Positions 27,355 to 34,989 of a stretch of DNA of 64,000 nucleotides are shown piece by piece. Below the pieces are notes generated by a model. It was not told where the DNA came from. It saw nothing but the letters and a program-made list of their open reading frames with translations, and searched no databases. Every line of letters starts with the position of its first letter. Position 1 is the first letter of the stretch. The DNA is taken from positions 1,302,001 to 1,366,000 of the forward strand of contig NZ_CP088298.1 of NCBI RefSeq assembly GCF_021117425.1, given 5' to 3'. Source of the DNA: Brevibacterium zhoupengii (GTDB lineage Bacteria > Actinomycetota > Actinomycetes > Actinomycetales > Brevibacteriaceae). Position numbers and translations under genes: made by a program.

Positions 27355-27402
27355 TTCTGGAGCGCCTGCTCCAGAATCAATTGTGGAGCAGACGCTCTAC
27401 AA
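27355..27402. promoter_or_regulatory. Two TetR-type operators before the tetR start
   Basis: The first inverted repeat is perfect: TTCTGGAGC (27355-27363), 4-bp centre, GCTCCAGAA (27368-27376). The second, TTGTGGAGC (27381-27389), 4-bp centre, GCTCTACAA (27394-27402), has one arm mismatch. The centres are 26 bp apart. Both have the size and symmetry of TetR-family sites and lie directly before the regulator start, implying autoregulation. Confidence 0.7.
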
Positions 27403-27409
27403 TGTAAGG

Positions 27410-28020
27410 GTGGAAGCGAATAGCCGCGGCCGGCCTCCCGAGTTCGATCGAGCCCGGGCAGTACTCGAGGCCGCACGATTGTTCTGGCGCCTGGGTTACA
27501 GCGGAACGTCGACCCGGGACCTGAGCTCGGCGATCGGAATCTCGACCTCGAGCCTCTACTCGGCATTCGGAAGCAAGGCCGGACTGTTCGGCGAATCCGT
27601 TCGGGTCTACGCCCGTCGGTACACGGACCTGTACGAAAAGGCCCTCGCCGCGCAGTCCATCAGAACCGTCGTCGATGAGCTGCTGAGGTCCTCAGTCATC
27701 GAGTTCACTCAGCCGCCGGACTCACACCCCGGCTGTCTCATCACCAGCGCAGCAATGTCAGAGGTTCCGGCGACGCGAAAGGCGCGCGGAGACATCACCA
27801 CCATGCTGACGAAGAACGAACGGCTCCTCCGCGCCCGCGTCACCACGGCGATCGACGAGGGGGAGATCCTGGCGGAACCGACGCTGATGCCGTCGCCGGC
27901 TTTGTGCAGGCGAACTGGCATGGCCTGGCCGCCCAGGCCAAACACGGTGTGAGGCGCAACGAGCTGCTGCGGGTCGCTGACTTCGCGCAGAGGGCCATGT
28001 GGTCGACTTACTCGAGATGA
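27410..28020 (+). pseudogene. TetR/AcrR-family regulator with a C-terminal frameshift
   Basis: The N-terminal DNA-binding domain is intact: 'GYSGTSTRDLSSAIGISTSSLYSAFGSK' is split here over the standard TetR helix-turn-helix near residues 28-55. Around 27,873 the frame goes wrong. The annotated frame ends in a Pro-rich tail at 27952, while the frame two bases on continues with a normal TetR C-terminus (from 'GTDADAVAGFVQANWHGL') to TGA 28018-28020. One missing base, restoring 'LAGTDAD', would mend it. It could be a real mutation or a sequence error. The start may be GTG 27410 or GTG 27383. It abuts a truncated metE. Confidence 0.72.
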
Positions 28021-29112
28021 GCCCCGTGCCGTACCGGCGGTCCACTTGGTCATCGCGGTGGCCAGGGCCTTCACCTCGGAGACCTTCGCCTCAGCAGCCG
28101 GCCTATCGGATTCGGCTGATACCGCGTGGGGAATACACGGCACCGACGTCGAGGTGGAAGCGCTGAGCGACTCTCGACCAAGGCCCTGCAGGACTGACAG
28201 GCTGGTCGGCAGGTCGTCGGCCAGAGCGCTGCCACTGTCGATGACACCGGCGACGAGGTGGACCGACGCCGGAGTCTCAGCGGCAATGCGGCCGATCGAG
28301 TCCGGATCGATCGCGCGGGTAGCCGCGGAGACATCCACACCAAGGGCATCGATGCCCGAATGTGCCAGCGCGGACAACCCGCCTCGCAGGCTTCCGTGTG
28401 GAGCGGTGACGAAGATCTGCGGGCGCGTGTTCGCCCTGCTCAGGGTGGCATAGGCACGGGAGGTCGCCTCGGCGAGCTCGGTGTCGGAGTGCTTGTCGAC
28501 ATCGGTCGTAAGGGCAGGTTCGTCCAACTGGACCCAGTCGACCCCGGCCGCAGCAAGAATGCTGATGACGTCGACGTAGGCGGTGGTGAGTTCGTCGAGC
28601 CGCTCGAACGCCGAGGTGCTTGTGCCTGGGCTCGTCTTCGCCAGTGCCAGCAGGGTCACGGGACCGATGAGCACAGGTCGGATCGTGTGACCGGCGGCTC
28701 GGGCCTCCGATACGAGTGAGAGCAGATACTGGGGGCGGGCCCTGAACTGAGTGGAACAACCCGCGAGCTCCGGCACCAAGGGCGCCTGGTTGCCCATGCC
28801 CCGAGCCGCAGCGAAGTACTCCTCGACGTCGAAGTCGGTGCCGGTCGGCTCTGATGCGACGAGCCCGACGCTCAGAGCGGTGTCGAGGACATGGTCGTAG
28901 TGGGTGTACGAGGCGGGGATCGAATAGTTCTCGTCCAAGCCAAGTTCTCGCAGACGACTGTAGGTGTTCAGCCGCAGGGAGCGCATGGAGTGTGAGAACG
29001 TCTCCGCACCGATGCGGCCCGCCCACAAGTCCTCACGGGCCTTCGTCTGCTCGCAGTTCGGGCCGTTGTACGGATAGCCGGAGATGGTGGCTGTGGGAAA
29101 TGTGCTGAGCAT
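28021..29112 (-). pseudogene. metE: Truncated cobalamin-independent methionine synthase MetE
   Basis: The N-terminal half of MetE is clear: 'FPTATISGYPYNGPN' at the start, then 'SYTHYDHVLDTAL', 'IGPVTLLALAK' and 'DWVQLDEPAL'. The homology stops at about residue 355 ('VKALATAMTK'), where intact MetE of about 760 residues would enter its second half with the zinc-binding catalytic site. The frame stays open to 27709, but there it is only the antisense of the tetR end. Without the C-terminal domain methyl transfer to homocysteine cannot occur. A good AAGGA ribosome site precedes ATG 29112. Confidence 0.82.
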
Positions 29113-29170
29113 GCCGCCATCCTTCTGCCACGATGAGGACGGCGGCGGTGTCGGTGACCATCGCTGTCAC

Positions 29171-29239
29171 CTGCCGTCATGACCAGGTCGCACAGCGACT
29201 CAAACAGTCAGGCAGCGACTTACTGCGTCATGACGGCAG
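29171..29239 (-). promoter_or_regulatory. Long inverted repeat upstream of metE remnant
   Basis: CTGCCGTCATGA at 29171-29182 and TCATGACGGCAG at 29228-29239 are perfect 12-bp arms around a 45-bp loop, 60-130 bp upstream of the metE start. The centre of each arm (GTCATGAC) is itself palindromic, so these may be two protein sites rather than one hairpin. It may be the old control region of metE; I do not recognise a SAM or B12 riboswitch. Confidence 0.45.
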
Positions 29240-29300
29240 AAGCGACGAGTCAACGACAGCGACGGGACAACGACCGCGAGGGCTCAGCGACAGCGACGAC

Positions 29301-29792
29301 TCAGCGGTAGTTGACGAACTGCAGGTCGAGATCGAGGTCCTTGCCTTTGAGCAGGGAGATGACCTCCTGCAGGTCATCGCGCTTCTTCGAGCTCACGCGC
29401 AGCTCCTCACCCTGGATCTGCGCCTTCACGCCCTTGGGGCCCTCGTCGCGGATGTACTTCGAAATCTTCTTCGCATTGTCCTTGTCGATGCCTTCCTTGA
29501 GGCTCGCATCGATGCGGTACTCCTTGCCCGAAGGGTACGGTTCGCCGTCGTCGAGGGACTTCAGGGAGATGCCGCGCTTGACCAGCTTCGACTGGAAGAC
29601 GTCGAGGATCGCCTTCACACGGTCCTCGCTGACGGCCTTCATCTGAATCGCTTCACCGGTCCACGCGATCGAGGCGTCGGTGCCGCGGAAGTCGTAGCGG
29701 GAGTTGATCTCTTTGGCCGCCTGATTCAAGGCATTGTCGGCTTCCTGCCGATCGACCTTGCTGACGACGTCGAATGAGGATTCGCTGGCCAT
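29301..29792 (-). CDS. YajQ-family nucleotide-binding protein
   Basis: A 163-residue protein, the normal family length. I chose the start '[21 protein letters not shown]' at 29792, with AAGGAG just upstream. It matches YajQ (UPF0234) throughout, including '[14 protein letters not shown]' and '[14 protein letters not shown]'. YajQ homologues bind nucleic acid or cyclic di-GMP; the role in Actinobacteria is unknown. A longer frame upstream runs into the tRNA-Tyr region and is spurious. Confidence 0.93.
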   Translation of the reverse strand: MASESSFDVVSKVDRQEADNALNQAAKEINSRYDFRGTDASIAWTGEAIQMKAVSEDRVKAILDVFQSKLVKRGISLKSLDDGEPYPSGKEYRIDASLKEGIDKDNAKKISKYIRDEGPKGVKAQIQGEELRVSSKKRDDLQEVISLLKGKDLDLDLQFVNYR

Positions 29793-29879
29793 GAATGCTC
29801 CTTGTGTGGTGAGAAGATGGACGAGTATCTGGTCACCGAGTGTAGTCGAGACGCACAATTGTGACCTGCGTCTATCGAG

Positions 29880-29909
29880 TTGGCGAATGCGGGTGTGGGC
29901 TTGTAGTAT
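29880..29909 (+). promoter_or_regulatory. Promoter of tRNA-Tyr
   Basis: TTGGCG (29880-29885) and TAGTAT (29904-29909) are 18 bp apart, with a TG before the -10 region. The expected start near 29916 is 22 bp before the tRNA. Confidence 0.45.
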
Positions 29910-29937
29910 TTTCACGTGCTCATCGAGCACGCACTGC

Positions 29938-30019
29938 GGCAGATTGCCCGAGCGGCCAAAGGGAGCTGACTGTAAATCAGCCGGCATTGCCTTCGAAGGT
30001 TCGAATCCTTCATCTGCCA
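29938..30019 (+). tRNA. tRNA-Tyr (GTA)
   Basis: The acceptor stem GGCAGAT (29938-29944) pairs with ATCTGCC (30012-30018). The anticodon GTA is at 29972-29974, and a long variable arm, as expected for bacterial tRNA-Tyr, follows the anticodon stem. GGTTCGAATCC forms the T arm. CCA is not encoded. A strong terminator follows. Confidence 0.95.
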
Positions 30020-30027
30020 CGCAGACT

Positions 30028-30068
30028 GAAGAAGCCCTGTGATCATCACCTGATCACGGGGCTTCTTC
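30028..30068 (+). terminator. Terminator after tRNA-Tyr
   Basis: GAAGAAGCCC and TGTGATCA pair with TGATCAC and GGGGCTTCTTC around a short loop, a stem of about 18 bp ending in TTCTTC. It begins 9 bp after the tRNA. Confidence 0.8.
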
Positions 30069-30143
30069 GCATTCACCCCATTGCGCACCCTCATCAACCT
30101 CTATAGCGTGGAGGGACGTGGCTAGGACAATGGAGGCACCGCC

Positions 30144-30662
30144 ATGACTGATGATGAGGCTCCTCGCCGGATCAGCTCGCTCGAAGATCGGAACGCGATC
30201 GTCGAATCGGCGCTTGACAAGGCCATCAGACGTGGTGACTTCGATGATCTTCCCGGTCTGGGCAAACCTCTGACCGGTCTCCACAGCTCCCAGGATCCTG
30301 ATTGGTGGATCAAACAGAAGATGGACAGCGAAGACATGAGCGGCGTCGCCCCGGCCGCCTTCCAGCTGCGCAAGGAGAACGCGGTCCTCGAGGACACCCT
30401 CGATGCGTTCTCGAAGGAGGCCGACGTCCGCGCCTATCTCGCCGGCTTCAACGATCGAGTCCGGGCCGCCATCATGGACCTGCGCGAGGGCCCACCCGTC
30501 TTCACCCCGCCCCGGAAGGTCGAGGCCGATGTCGCGGCCTGGCATCAGCGCCGAAGCGCGAAGGCTGCACAAGCGACGAACCCGCCCCCAACCCCGACGG
30601 ATGGTCGGGACCAGGAGCGGGAACAGCCGCCTCGGCGATGGTGGCAGCGGAAGCGGAGCTAG
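30144..30662 (+). CDS. DUF1992 (DnaJ-homologue C28-like) protein
   Basis: A 172-residue protein whose first 70 residues match the DUF1992 domain ('NAIVESALDKAIRRGDFDDL' followed by 'PGLGKPL' and 'WWIKQKM'). A helical middle and a basic Pro/Gln-rich C-terminal tail follow. GGAGG at 30130-30134 supports ATG 30144. The function of the family is unknown. The stop overlaps that of the convergent M20 gene by 4 bp. Confidence 0.82.
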   Translation: MTDDEAPRRISSLEDRNAIVESALDKAIRRGDFDDLPGLGKPLTGLHSSQDPDWWIKQKMDSEDMSGVAPAAFQLRKENAVLEDTLDAFSKEADVRAYLAGFNDRVRAAIMDLREGPPVFTPPRKVEADVAAWHQRRSAKAAQATNPPPTPTDGRDQEREQPPRRWWQRKRS

Positions 30663-31864
30663 CGGATGGTGCGCAGGCGTTCGAGGGCCAGATGGGCAAG
30701 CAGTGCCGCCTGATCGCCGAGCACGGAGTCGTCGAAGACGACGAAGGGGGAGTGGTTGTCCCCCTGCCGCTCCTCGGACACGTCCGTGCGTTTGGCGCCG
30801 AGCATCATATACGTTCCGGGCACCTCGTGCAGGACGAATGAGAAGTCCTCGCTGGGCATGATCGGGTGCGCGGCGACCTCCACCCGATCCTCGCCCAGCA
30901 GGCCGCGCACCTGGTCGAGGGTCCACGCGGTCTCAACTTCGTCGTTGACGGTCACGGGGTATTGAACCTGGAAATCCACCTCGGCGGTGCATCCGTGGGC
31001 TTCCGCGATGCCCCTGGCCAGCTGCTTCGACTGGGCCCGCACAATGTCCAGTGACTCCTGGGACAGGGTGCGCACGGTGGCACCGAGGCTCGCCGAGGCG
31101 GGGATGACGTTGACAGCCTCACCCGCCTGCAGCTGTGTCACGGACAATGCGATCGGGTCGAAGGTGCTGATACGTCGGCTGACCATGTTCTGCAGTGCCG
31201 TGACGAGCTCGGCCAGGGCAGGAACCGGATCGATCGCCGCCTGAGGCTGGGAACCGTGACCCCCGCGTCCATGGAGGGTGATGTGGAGGACGTTGGATCC
31301 CGCCTGCAGGGTCCCCGCCTTCGTCGAGACGACGCCCTTGGCTCCCATGTGGACGTGGGCACCGTAGGCGGCGATGACCCGAGGTCCCGCCGCATCGAGG
31401 ACACCCTCCTTGATCATCACCGAGGCGCCGTTGTAGCCCTCCTCGCCGGGCTGGAACATGAAGACGACATCGCCGGTGAGCTCCGCCCGGTGCGCGTGCA
31501 GCAGCTCGACGGCGCCCACGAGTCCTGCGGTGTGCAGGTCGTGACCGCAGGCGTGCATGTTCGCATTCGTCGAAGTGAACGGCTCATCGGTCTGCTCATG
31601 AATGGGCAGCGCATCCATGTCCCCGCGCAGGAGGACGGCGGGTGCATCCGCGGGTTTCTGTGGATGTGTGCCGCGCAGGACCGCCACCACCGAGGTGGTC
31701 TCAACTCCCGTGCTGATCTCCAGATCGAGGCCCTCGAGGGCGGTGAGAACCGCAGCCTGCGTGTGCGGCAGGTCGAGGCCGACCTCAGGGTCGGAATGCA
31801 GCCGTCGTCGCAGATCCTGCAGCTGCGGCAGCAGAGCGCTCGCCTCGCTCAGGAGGGCGCTCAC
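30659..31864 (-). CDS. M20-family amidohydrolase (N-acyl amino acid/hippurate hydrolase type)
   Basis: A 401-residue zinc metallopeptidase-fold hydrolase. Metal and catalytic motifs of the M20D group are present: 'HACGHDLHTAGLVGAVELL' with Cys/His ligands, 'FMFQPGEEGYNGA' with the catalytic Glu, and 'MPSEDFSFVLHEVPGTYMMLGA' near the end. Members deacylate N-acyl amino acids or related amides. GTG 31864 overlaps the stop of the upstream transporter gene (GTGA), so hydrolase and transporter are probably coupled in uptake and cleavage of one substrate. Confidence 0.9.
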   Translation of the reverse strand: MSALLSEASALLPQLQDLRRRLHSDPEVGLDLPHTQAAVLTALEGLDLEISTGVETTSVVAVLRGTHPQKPADAPAVLLRGDMDALPIHEQTDEPFTSTNANMHACGHDLHTAGLVGAVELLHAHRAELTGDVVFMFQPGEEGYNGASVMIKEGVLDAAGPRVIAAYGAHVHMGAKGVVSTKAGTLQAGSNVLHITLHGRGGHGSQPQAAIDPVPALAELVTALQNMVSRRISTFDPIALSVTQLQAGEAVNVIPASASLGATVRTLSQESLDIVRAQSKQLARGIAEAHGCTAEVDFQVQYPVTVNDEVETAWTLDQVRGLLGEDRVEVAAHPIMPSEDFSFVLHEVPGTYMMLGAKRTDVSEERQGDNHSPFVVFDDSVLGDQAALLAHLALERLRTIR

Positions 31865-33033
31865 AGCATTCCCACGAGGACGCTGGCGATGATGACGGAA
31901 CCGGAGCTGACCGAGGTGAAGCCGCCGACGAGCATCGGTGGCAGCATCACGTTGAGAAGGGCTTCCTTCTCATCGTCATCGCGTGCGATGGAGCGTGCCA
32001 CCTCGTTGGTCAGCAGGTAATCGGCTGGGAAGCCGTACATGGCCGTCAGCGCCACCGACATGCCCAGCGGAGCCTTCCACCTCAGCAGCTTCGTGGCGAT
32101 GTAGCCACCAGCGACGATGCCGATGCCGCCGACGATGAGGATCGAGATGGTGGGCAGGAACGCGTTGATGACGTCCTGCACGGAGGCCGACACCAGCGGG
32201 GCCATAACGATCGCGATCACGCCGGCCATGGCGACGCCGAAGGAGTTCGACCGCTCCATCGCCTTGTCGGGCGACAGGCCGATCGCGGTGGCGGCGATAC
32301 CGAGGATGAGCGCGAGGATCGACGAGGGAATATGTGTTGGGACGGCCAGCAGAGTCGCAATGGAGCCGCCGACGAGGATGAGGAAGAGCATGAACAGCTG
32401 ATTGTCGACGAGGAACGCCGGCAGTGTGATGAGTTTCTTCTTTGTGGCGGCCTCTGCCTCTCCTTCGTGATGAGCGGCAGCGAGTTCATGGAGCTCTCCG
32501 CTGTCGCGCAGGTTCTTGGCGTAACGACGGAGCAGGAAATTCGTCATCGGCATCGAGGGCAGCGACTGCAGCATGAGAACGAGGGCGGGAAGCACGATGA
32601 TCGCCGAGGCGGCTCCGGACGCTGTCAGGCCCTCAGTTGTGAGGCTGGTGGCGACGATGCCGCCGGCCAGGGGACCGGAGCCTGCCACGGAGGTCTCGAA
32701 TCCGAAGATGGGTGCGATGATGAGGAAGATGAGGCCGACGGCGACCGCCATCCCGGAGAGTGCGATGACCACTGAGCGCCATTGCTTGAGCATCACTCGG
32801 AGTGGAATGAGCGTACCCATGTGGAAGAGCAGCGGTGCCACGAGGATGGTGTAGACCTGGACGAGCATCGAGTCATCGATGACGGTTTCCGGGACGATGC
32901 CGATCTTGGCGAAGATGAAGATGCCCAGCATCGCCACGAGGAGACTGGGGACTCGGGCCTTGGACCAGATCGAGACCAATTCGCCGACGGCGATGAAGCC
33001 GAGCACGATCGCGGCAGCGTAGATGCCTTCCAT
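31861..33033 (-). CDS. Polytopic membrane transporter paired with the M20 hydrolase
   Basis: A 390-residue protein with ten or more helices arranged as two halves around a hydrophilic loop (about residues 165-205, His/Glu/Lys-rich). Glycine-rich segments such as 'GGIVATSLTTEGLTASGAAS' and 'GGFTSVSSGSVI' in equivalent positions of each half suggest a two-fold pseudo-repeat, as in ion-coupled carboxylate transporters. I cannot assign a named family. Translation is coupled with the downstream M20 gene. Confidence 0.65.
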   Translation of the reverse strand: MEGIYAAAIVLGFIAVGELVSIWSKARVPSLLVAMLGIFIFAKIGIVPETVIDDSMLVQVYTILVAPLLFHMGTLIPLRVMLKQWRSVVIALSGMAVAVGLIFLIIAPIFGFETSVAGSGPLAGGIVATSLTTEGLTASGAASAIIVLPALVLMLQSLPSMPMTNFLLRRYAKNLRDSGELHELAAAHHEGEAEAATKKKLITLPAFLVDNQLFMLFLILVGGSIATLLAVPTHIPSSILALILGIAATAIGLSPDKAMERSNSFGVAMAGVIAIVMAPLVSASVQDVINAFLPTISILIVGGIGIVAGGYIATKLLRWKAPLGMSVALTAMYGFPADYLLTNEVARSIARDDDEKEALLNVMLPPMLVGGFTSVSSGSVIIASVLVGML

Positions 33034-33277
33034 AGCGATCCTTTCAAAGGTGGTAGGTGGTGCATGAGTGCGGTCGTCACATCCACGACGGTGAGGATAT
33101 GAACTAACTCACAGAGAGTACGTTATTGCCTGTTCTGCACCAGCGCCTATGTCTTTCTCAGTATTCAAGATATTGAAAATGCTTCATGGTCGGTCCTGCT
33201 GGCTGAGGCATCGGCTGGTGCAGGGCGTCGTGAGAGCGAATTGAGACGAGGACTGGTGCAGGGCATAGGCTGGACGC
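33034..33277. other. Intergenic region before the GDPD gene
   Basis: A divergent gap between the transporter and the phosphodiesterase. It holds a 12-bp direct repeat CTGGTGCAGGGC at 33215-33226 and 33253-33264 and an AT-rich stretch near 33160-33185 that could contain promoters. No gene is seen. Confidence 0.4.
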
Positions 33278-34078
33278 ATGAGCTTTCTGCAGTTCCTGCA
33301 CGAACGAGGAATCACCGAACGACCCGGATCGTCCAAGCGCCCCCTGGTGATCGCCCACCGCGGCTATTCCGCGGTGGCCCCGGAGAACAGCCTCGCCGCG
33401 GTGGACGCCGCCCGCGCCCTCGGCGTGGACTTCATCGAAGTCGACACCTCGACGAGCGCCGATGGGGTTCCGGTCATCCTCCACGACCCCGACCTCGACA
33501 GGACCACGAACCGCAAGGGTCCCGTGGCCAATCTGACGGCGGAGGAGCTGTCTTTCGTCGACGCCGGCTCGTGGATGGGGCCAGGATTCACCGGAGTTCG
33601 GATTCCCACGCTGGCAGCTGTCATGCGAGACATCCAGCACCGAGGTGGGGAGCTTCTCCTCGAGCTCAAGGGGGAGTGGTCCTCCGGAGCGGTGGCGCGG
33701 ATCTCAGAGCTCGTCGTCGAGACCGGCACTGCCGATCGGATGGTCGTGCAGTCGTTCAACACCGAGACGCTCGCCGCCTGCAGAGACATGTTGCCGATGG
33801 TGTCGCGCTTCCTCCTGCGCATGGTTCCGCGCCCCGAGGACATCGAGACCGCGCGGGCGCTGGGCGCCGTCGCGATCAACCCTTCATACAAGGGATTCTC
33901 TATGCGCAGGTCCGTGGTCACCGAGATTCGGGACAACGACCTGGGCGTCTTCGTCTGGACAGCCGATTCCATGAACGAATGGCGCGAACTCCTCGACGCC
34001 GAGGTCGATGGCATCATCACCAACCACCCGGGGCGTCTGCAGGGTTTCCTGGCGGGTCGCTTCGACCCAGTGAAGTGA
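33278..34078 (+). CDS. Glycerophosphodiester phosphodiesterase (GDPD family)
   Basis: A 266-residue TIM-barrel enzyme hydrolysing deacylated phospholipids to sn-glycerol 3-phosphate. The catalytic motif 'AHRGYSAVAPENS' lies near residues 27-39, 'IEVDTSTSADGVPVILHDPDLDRTT' is split over the second metal/catalytic block, and 'WTADSMNEW' is near the end. There is no signal peptide, so it is cytoplasmic. Confidence 0.92.
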   Translation: MSFLQFLHERGITERPGSSKRPLVIAHRGYSAVAPENSLAAVDAARALGVDFIEVDTSTSADGVPVILHDPDLDRTTNRKGPVANLTAEELSFVDAGSWMGPGFTGVRIPTLAAVMRDIQHRGGELLLELKGEWSSGAVARISELVVETGTADRMVVQSFNTETLAACRDMLPMVSRFLLRMVPRPEDIETARALGAVAINPSYKGFSMRRSVVTEIRDNDLGVFVWTADSMNEWRELLDAEVDGIITNHPGRLQGFLAGRFDPVK

Positions 34079-34116
34079 AATTCTGTGATCTGTGAGTGAC
34101 GTCACTGAACGCCGAT

Positions 34117-34146
34117 TTGCCCTCGCTGCGCGAAGCCGTGTAAATT
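34117..34146 (+). promoter_or_regulatory. Promoter of the tRNA-Thr/tRNA-Met pair
   Basis: TTGCCC (34117-34122) and TAAATT (34141-34146) are 18 bp apart. Transcription would begin just before tRNA-Thr at 34157. Confidence 0.5.
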
Positions 34147-34156
34147 CTTACCTGTT

Positions 34157-34229
34157 GCCCCGATAGCTCAGTCGGTAGAGCATCTCCATGGTAAGGAGAA
34201 GGTCAAGGGTTCGAATCCCTTTCGGGGCT
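34157..34229 (+). tRNA. tRNA-Thr (GGT)
   Basis: The acceptor GCCCCGA (34157-34163) pairs with TCGGGGC (34222-34228). The anticodon loop ATGGTAA gives anticodon GGT at 34190-34192, and GGTTCGAATCC is in the T arm. CCA is not encoded. It lies 26 bp before tRNA-Met. Confidence 0.95.
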
Positions 34230-34255
34230 CTCGTGCCGCTTAAATGCGGCGCTGG

Positions 34256-34329
34256 GGCGGGGTAGCTCAGCTGGTTAGAGCGCACGACTCATAATCGTGA
34301 GGTCGGGAGATCGAGCCTCCCCCCCGCTA
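34256..34329 (+). tRNA. tRNA-Met (CAT), insertion site of the element
   Basis: The acceptor GGCGGGG (34256-34262) pairs with CCCCGCT (34322-34328) with one G-U. Anticodon CAT is at 34290-34292 in the loop CTCATAA. The body fits elongator tRNA-Met. All genes after it are of mobile-element type, and the stop codon of the first such gene (minus strand) lies inside it. Confidence 0.93.
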
Positions 34330-34615
34330 CGCCTGAAGAACCTCCATCCGCTGGGTGGGGGTTCTTCTCATTCACGATTTCGTTCCCCAGTAACTGGGCC
34401 AGTGTGATGTCCATGTAACTGGCGATCGCCAGTAGCTCGTCAATTCGGAATGGAATCTGCCCCCGCAGCCTATTTGAGACATTCTTTTGCGCGAAGCCTA
34501 GGAGTTGCGCAATGTCTGCCTGCTTCAACTGTTTCCGAACCATCCAGGCACGCACCTCTAGCCCGATGCTCTCGTTCTCTGAAACTGCAGCTGGTTCCTC
34601 AATCTGTAATGTCAT
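34289..34615 (-). CDS. XRE-type helix-turn-helix regulator whose 3' end lies in tRNA-Met
   Basis: A 108-residue protein. Residues 20-75 form an XRE domain ('RKQLKQADIAQLLGFAQKNV' onward to 'ELLAIASYMDITLAQLLGNE'). The last 30 residues are encoded by the terminator and the tRNA, and the TGA is the antisense of the anticodon region (34289-34291), so this tail is probably fortuitous. It is divergent from a second XRE gene with repeated TATACG-type sites between them. This is likely one half of the element's regulatory switch. Confidence 0.75.
   Translation of the reverse strand: MTLQIEEPAAVSENESIGLEVRAWMVRKQLKQADIAQLLGFAQKNVSNRLRGQIPFRIDELLAIASYMDITLAQLLGNEIVNEKNPHPADGGSSGVAGGRLDLPTSRL
34305..34330. 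other. Candidate left attachment site (attL) of the ICE
   Basis: The 3' part of tRNA-Met, including the T arm and acceptor, is where chromosomal content gives way to element genes. Tyrosine-integrase elements commonly use this part of a tRNA. The matching right copy and the integrase are not in the window, so the exact core is unproven. Confidence 0.4.
34335..34367 (+). terminator. Terminator after tRNA-Met
   Basis: GAAGAACC (34335-34342) pairs with GGTTCTTC (34360-34367), with CCA/TGG pairing inside, giving a long stem 5 bp after the tRNA. The same bases are read as coding on the minus strand by the XRE gene. Confidence 0.75.
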
Positions 34616-34620
34616 AGCTC

Positions 34621-34728
34621 TACTGTATACGCTCAGCGTTTGTCAGTAAACCGCTGGGCGTATGCGATATGTCGAAAACATAGTCTCGGTCCTTGCATCC
34701 GTATACGGTCACAGTATACGGTGAGAGT
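34621..34728. promoter_or_regulatory. Divergent control region with repeated TATACG operators
   Basis: Between the two XRE genes, GTATACG occurs at 34625-34631, a related GCGTATGCG at 34658-34666, the perfect palindrome CCGTATACGG at 34699-34708, and GTATACGG at 34714-34721. Such repeated sites between divergent XRE genes resemble a phage-type or ICE-type switch. TATAC may also serve as -10 boxes. Confidence 0.6.
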
Positions 34729-34989
34729 ATGAGGTATTCGAAGCAAGTGAGGGCCAACGTAATGGCCGAGATGGGACGGCGCGAACTGCGTCAGCTGGAT
34801 GTAGCCGAGATTCTGGAGATTTCGCAGAACAACGTTTCCAAGCGCCTACACGGTGCGGTGGATTGGAAGCTCGGTGAGTTGCTGAAATTGGCCAAGGCCT
34901 GGGATATCCCTCTATCGACTCTCTTGGCGGGAGCCGAAGATGATCCGTTTGCGCCGAACGGTGACGTGAAAGCGGTGAAGGCGTCATGA
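34729..34989 (+). CDS. XRE-type helix-turn-helix regulator
   Basis: About 86 residues from ATG 34729; an earlier in-frame ATG at 34693 would be translated through the operators. The protein is nearly all HTH: 'RRELRQLDVAEILEISQNNV' then 'SKRLHGAVDWKLGELLKLA' and 'WDIPLSTLLAG'. It resembles the divergent XRE protein in layout. Its stop overlaps the next start by 4 bp, placing it at the head of the plus-strand run. Confidence 0.85.
   Translation: MRYSKQVRANVMAEMGRRELRQLDVAEILEISQNNVSKRLHGAVDWKLGELLKLAKAWDIPLSTLLAGAEDDPFAPNGDVKAVKAS

Noticed and set aside
27709..28020. C-terminal continuation of the metE frame
   Set aside because: These codons are the exact antisense of the tetR 3' end and bear no resemblance to MetE.
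30054..30926. Minus-strand frame of 290 codons opposite the DUF1992 gene
   Set aside because: It spans a terminator and two convergent gene ends and is Pro/Arg-rich without motifs.
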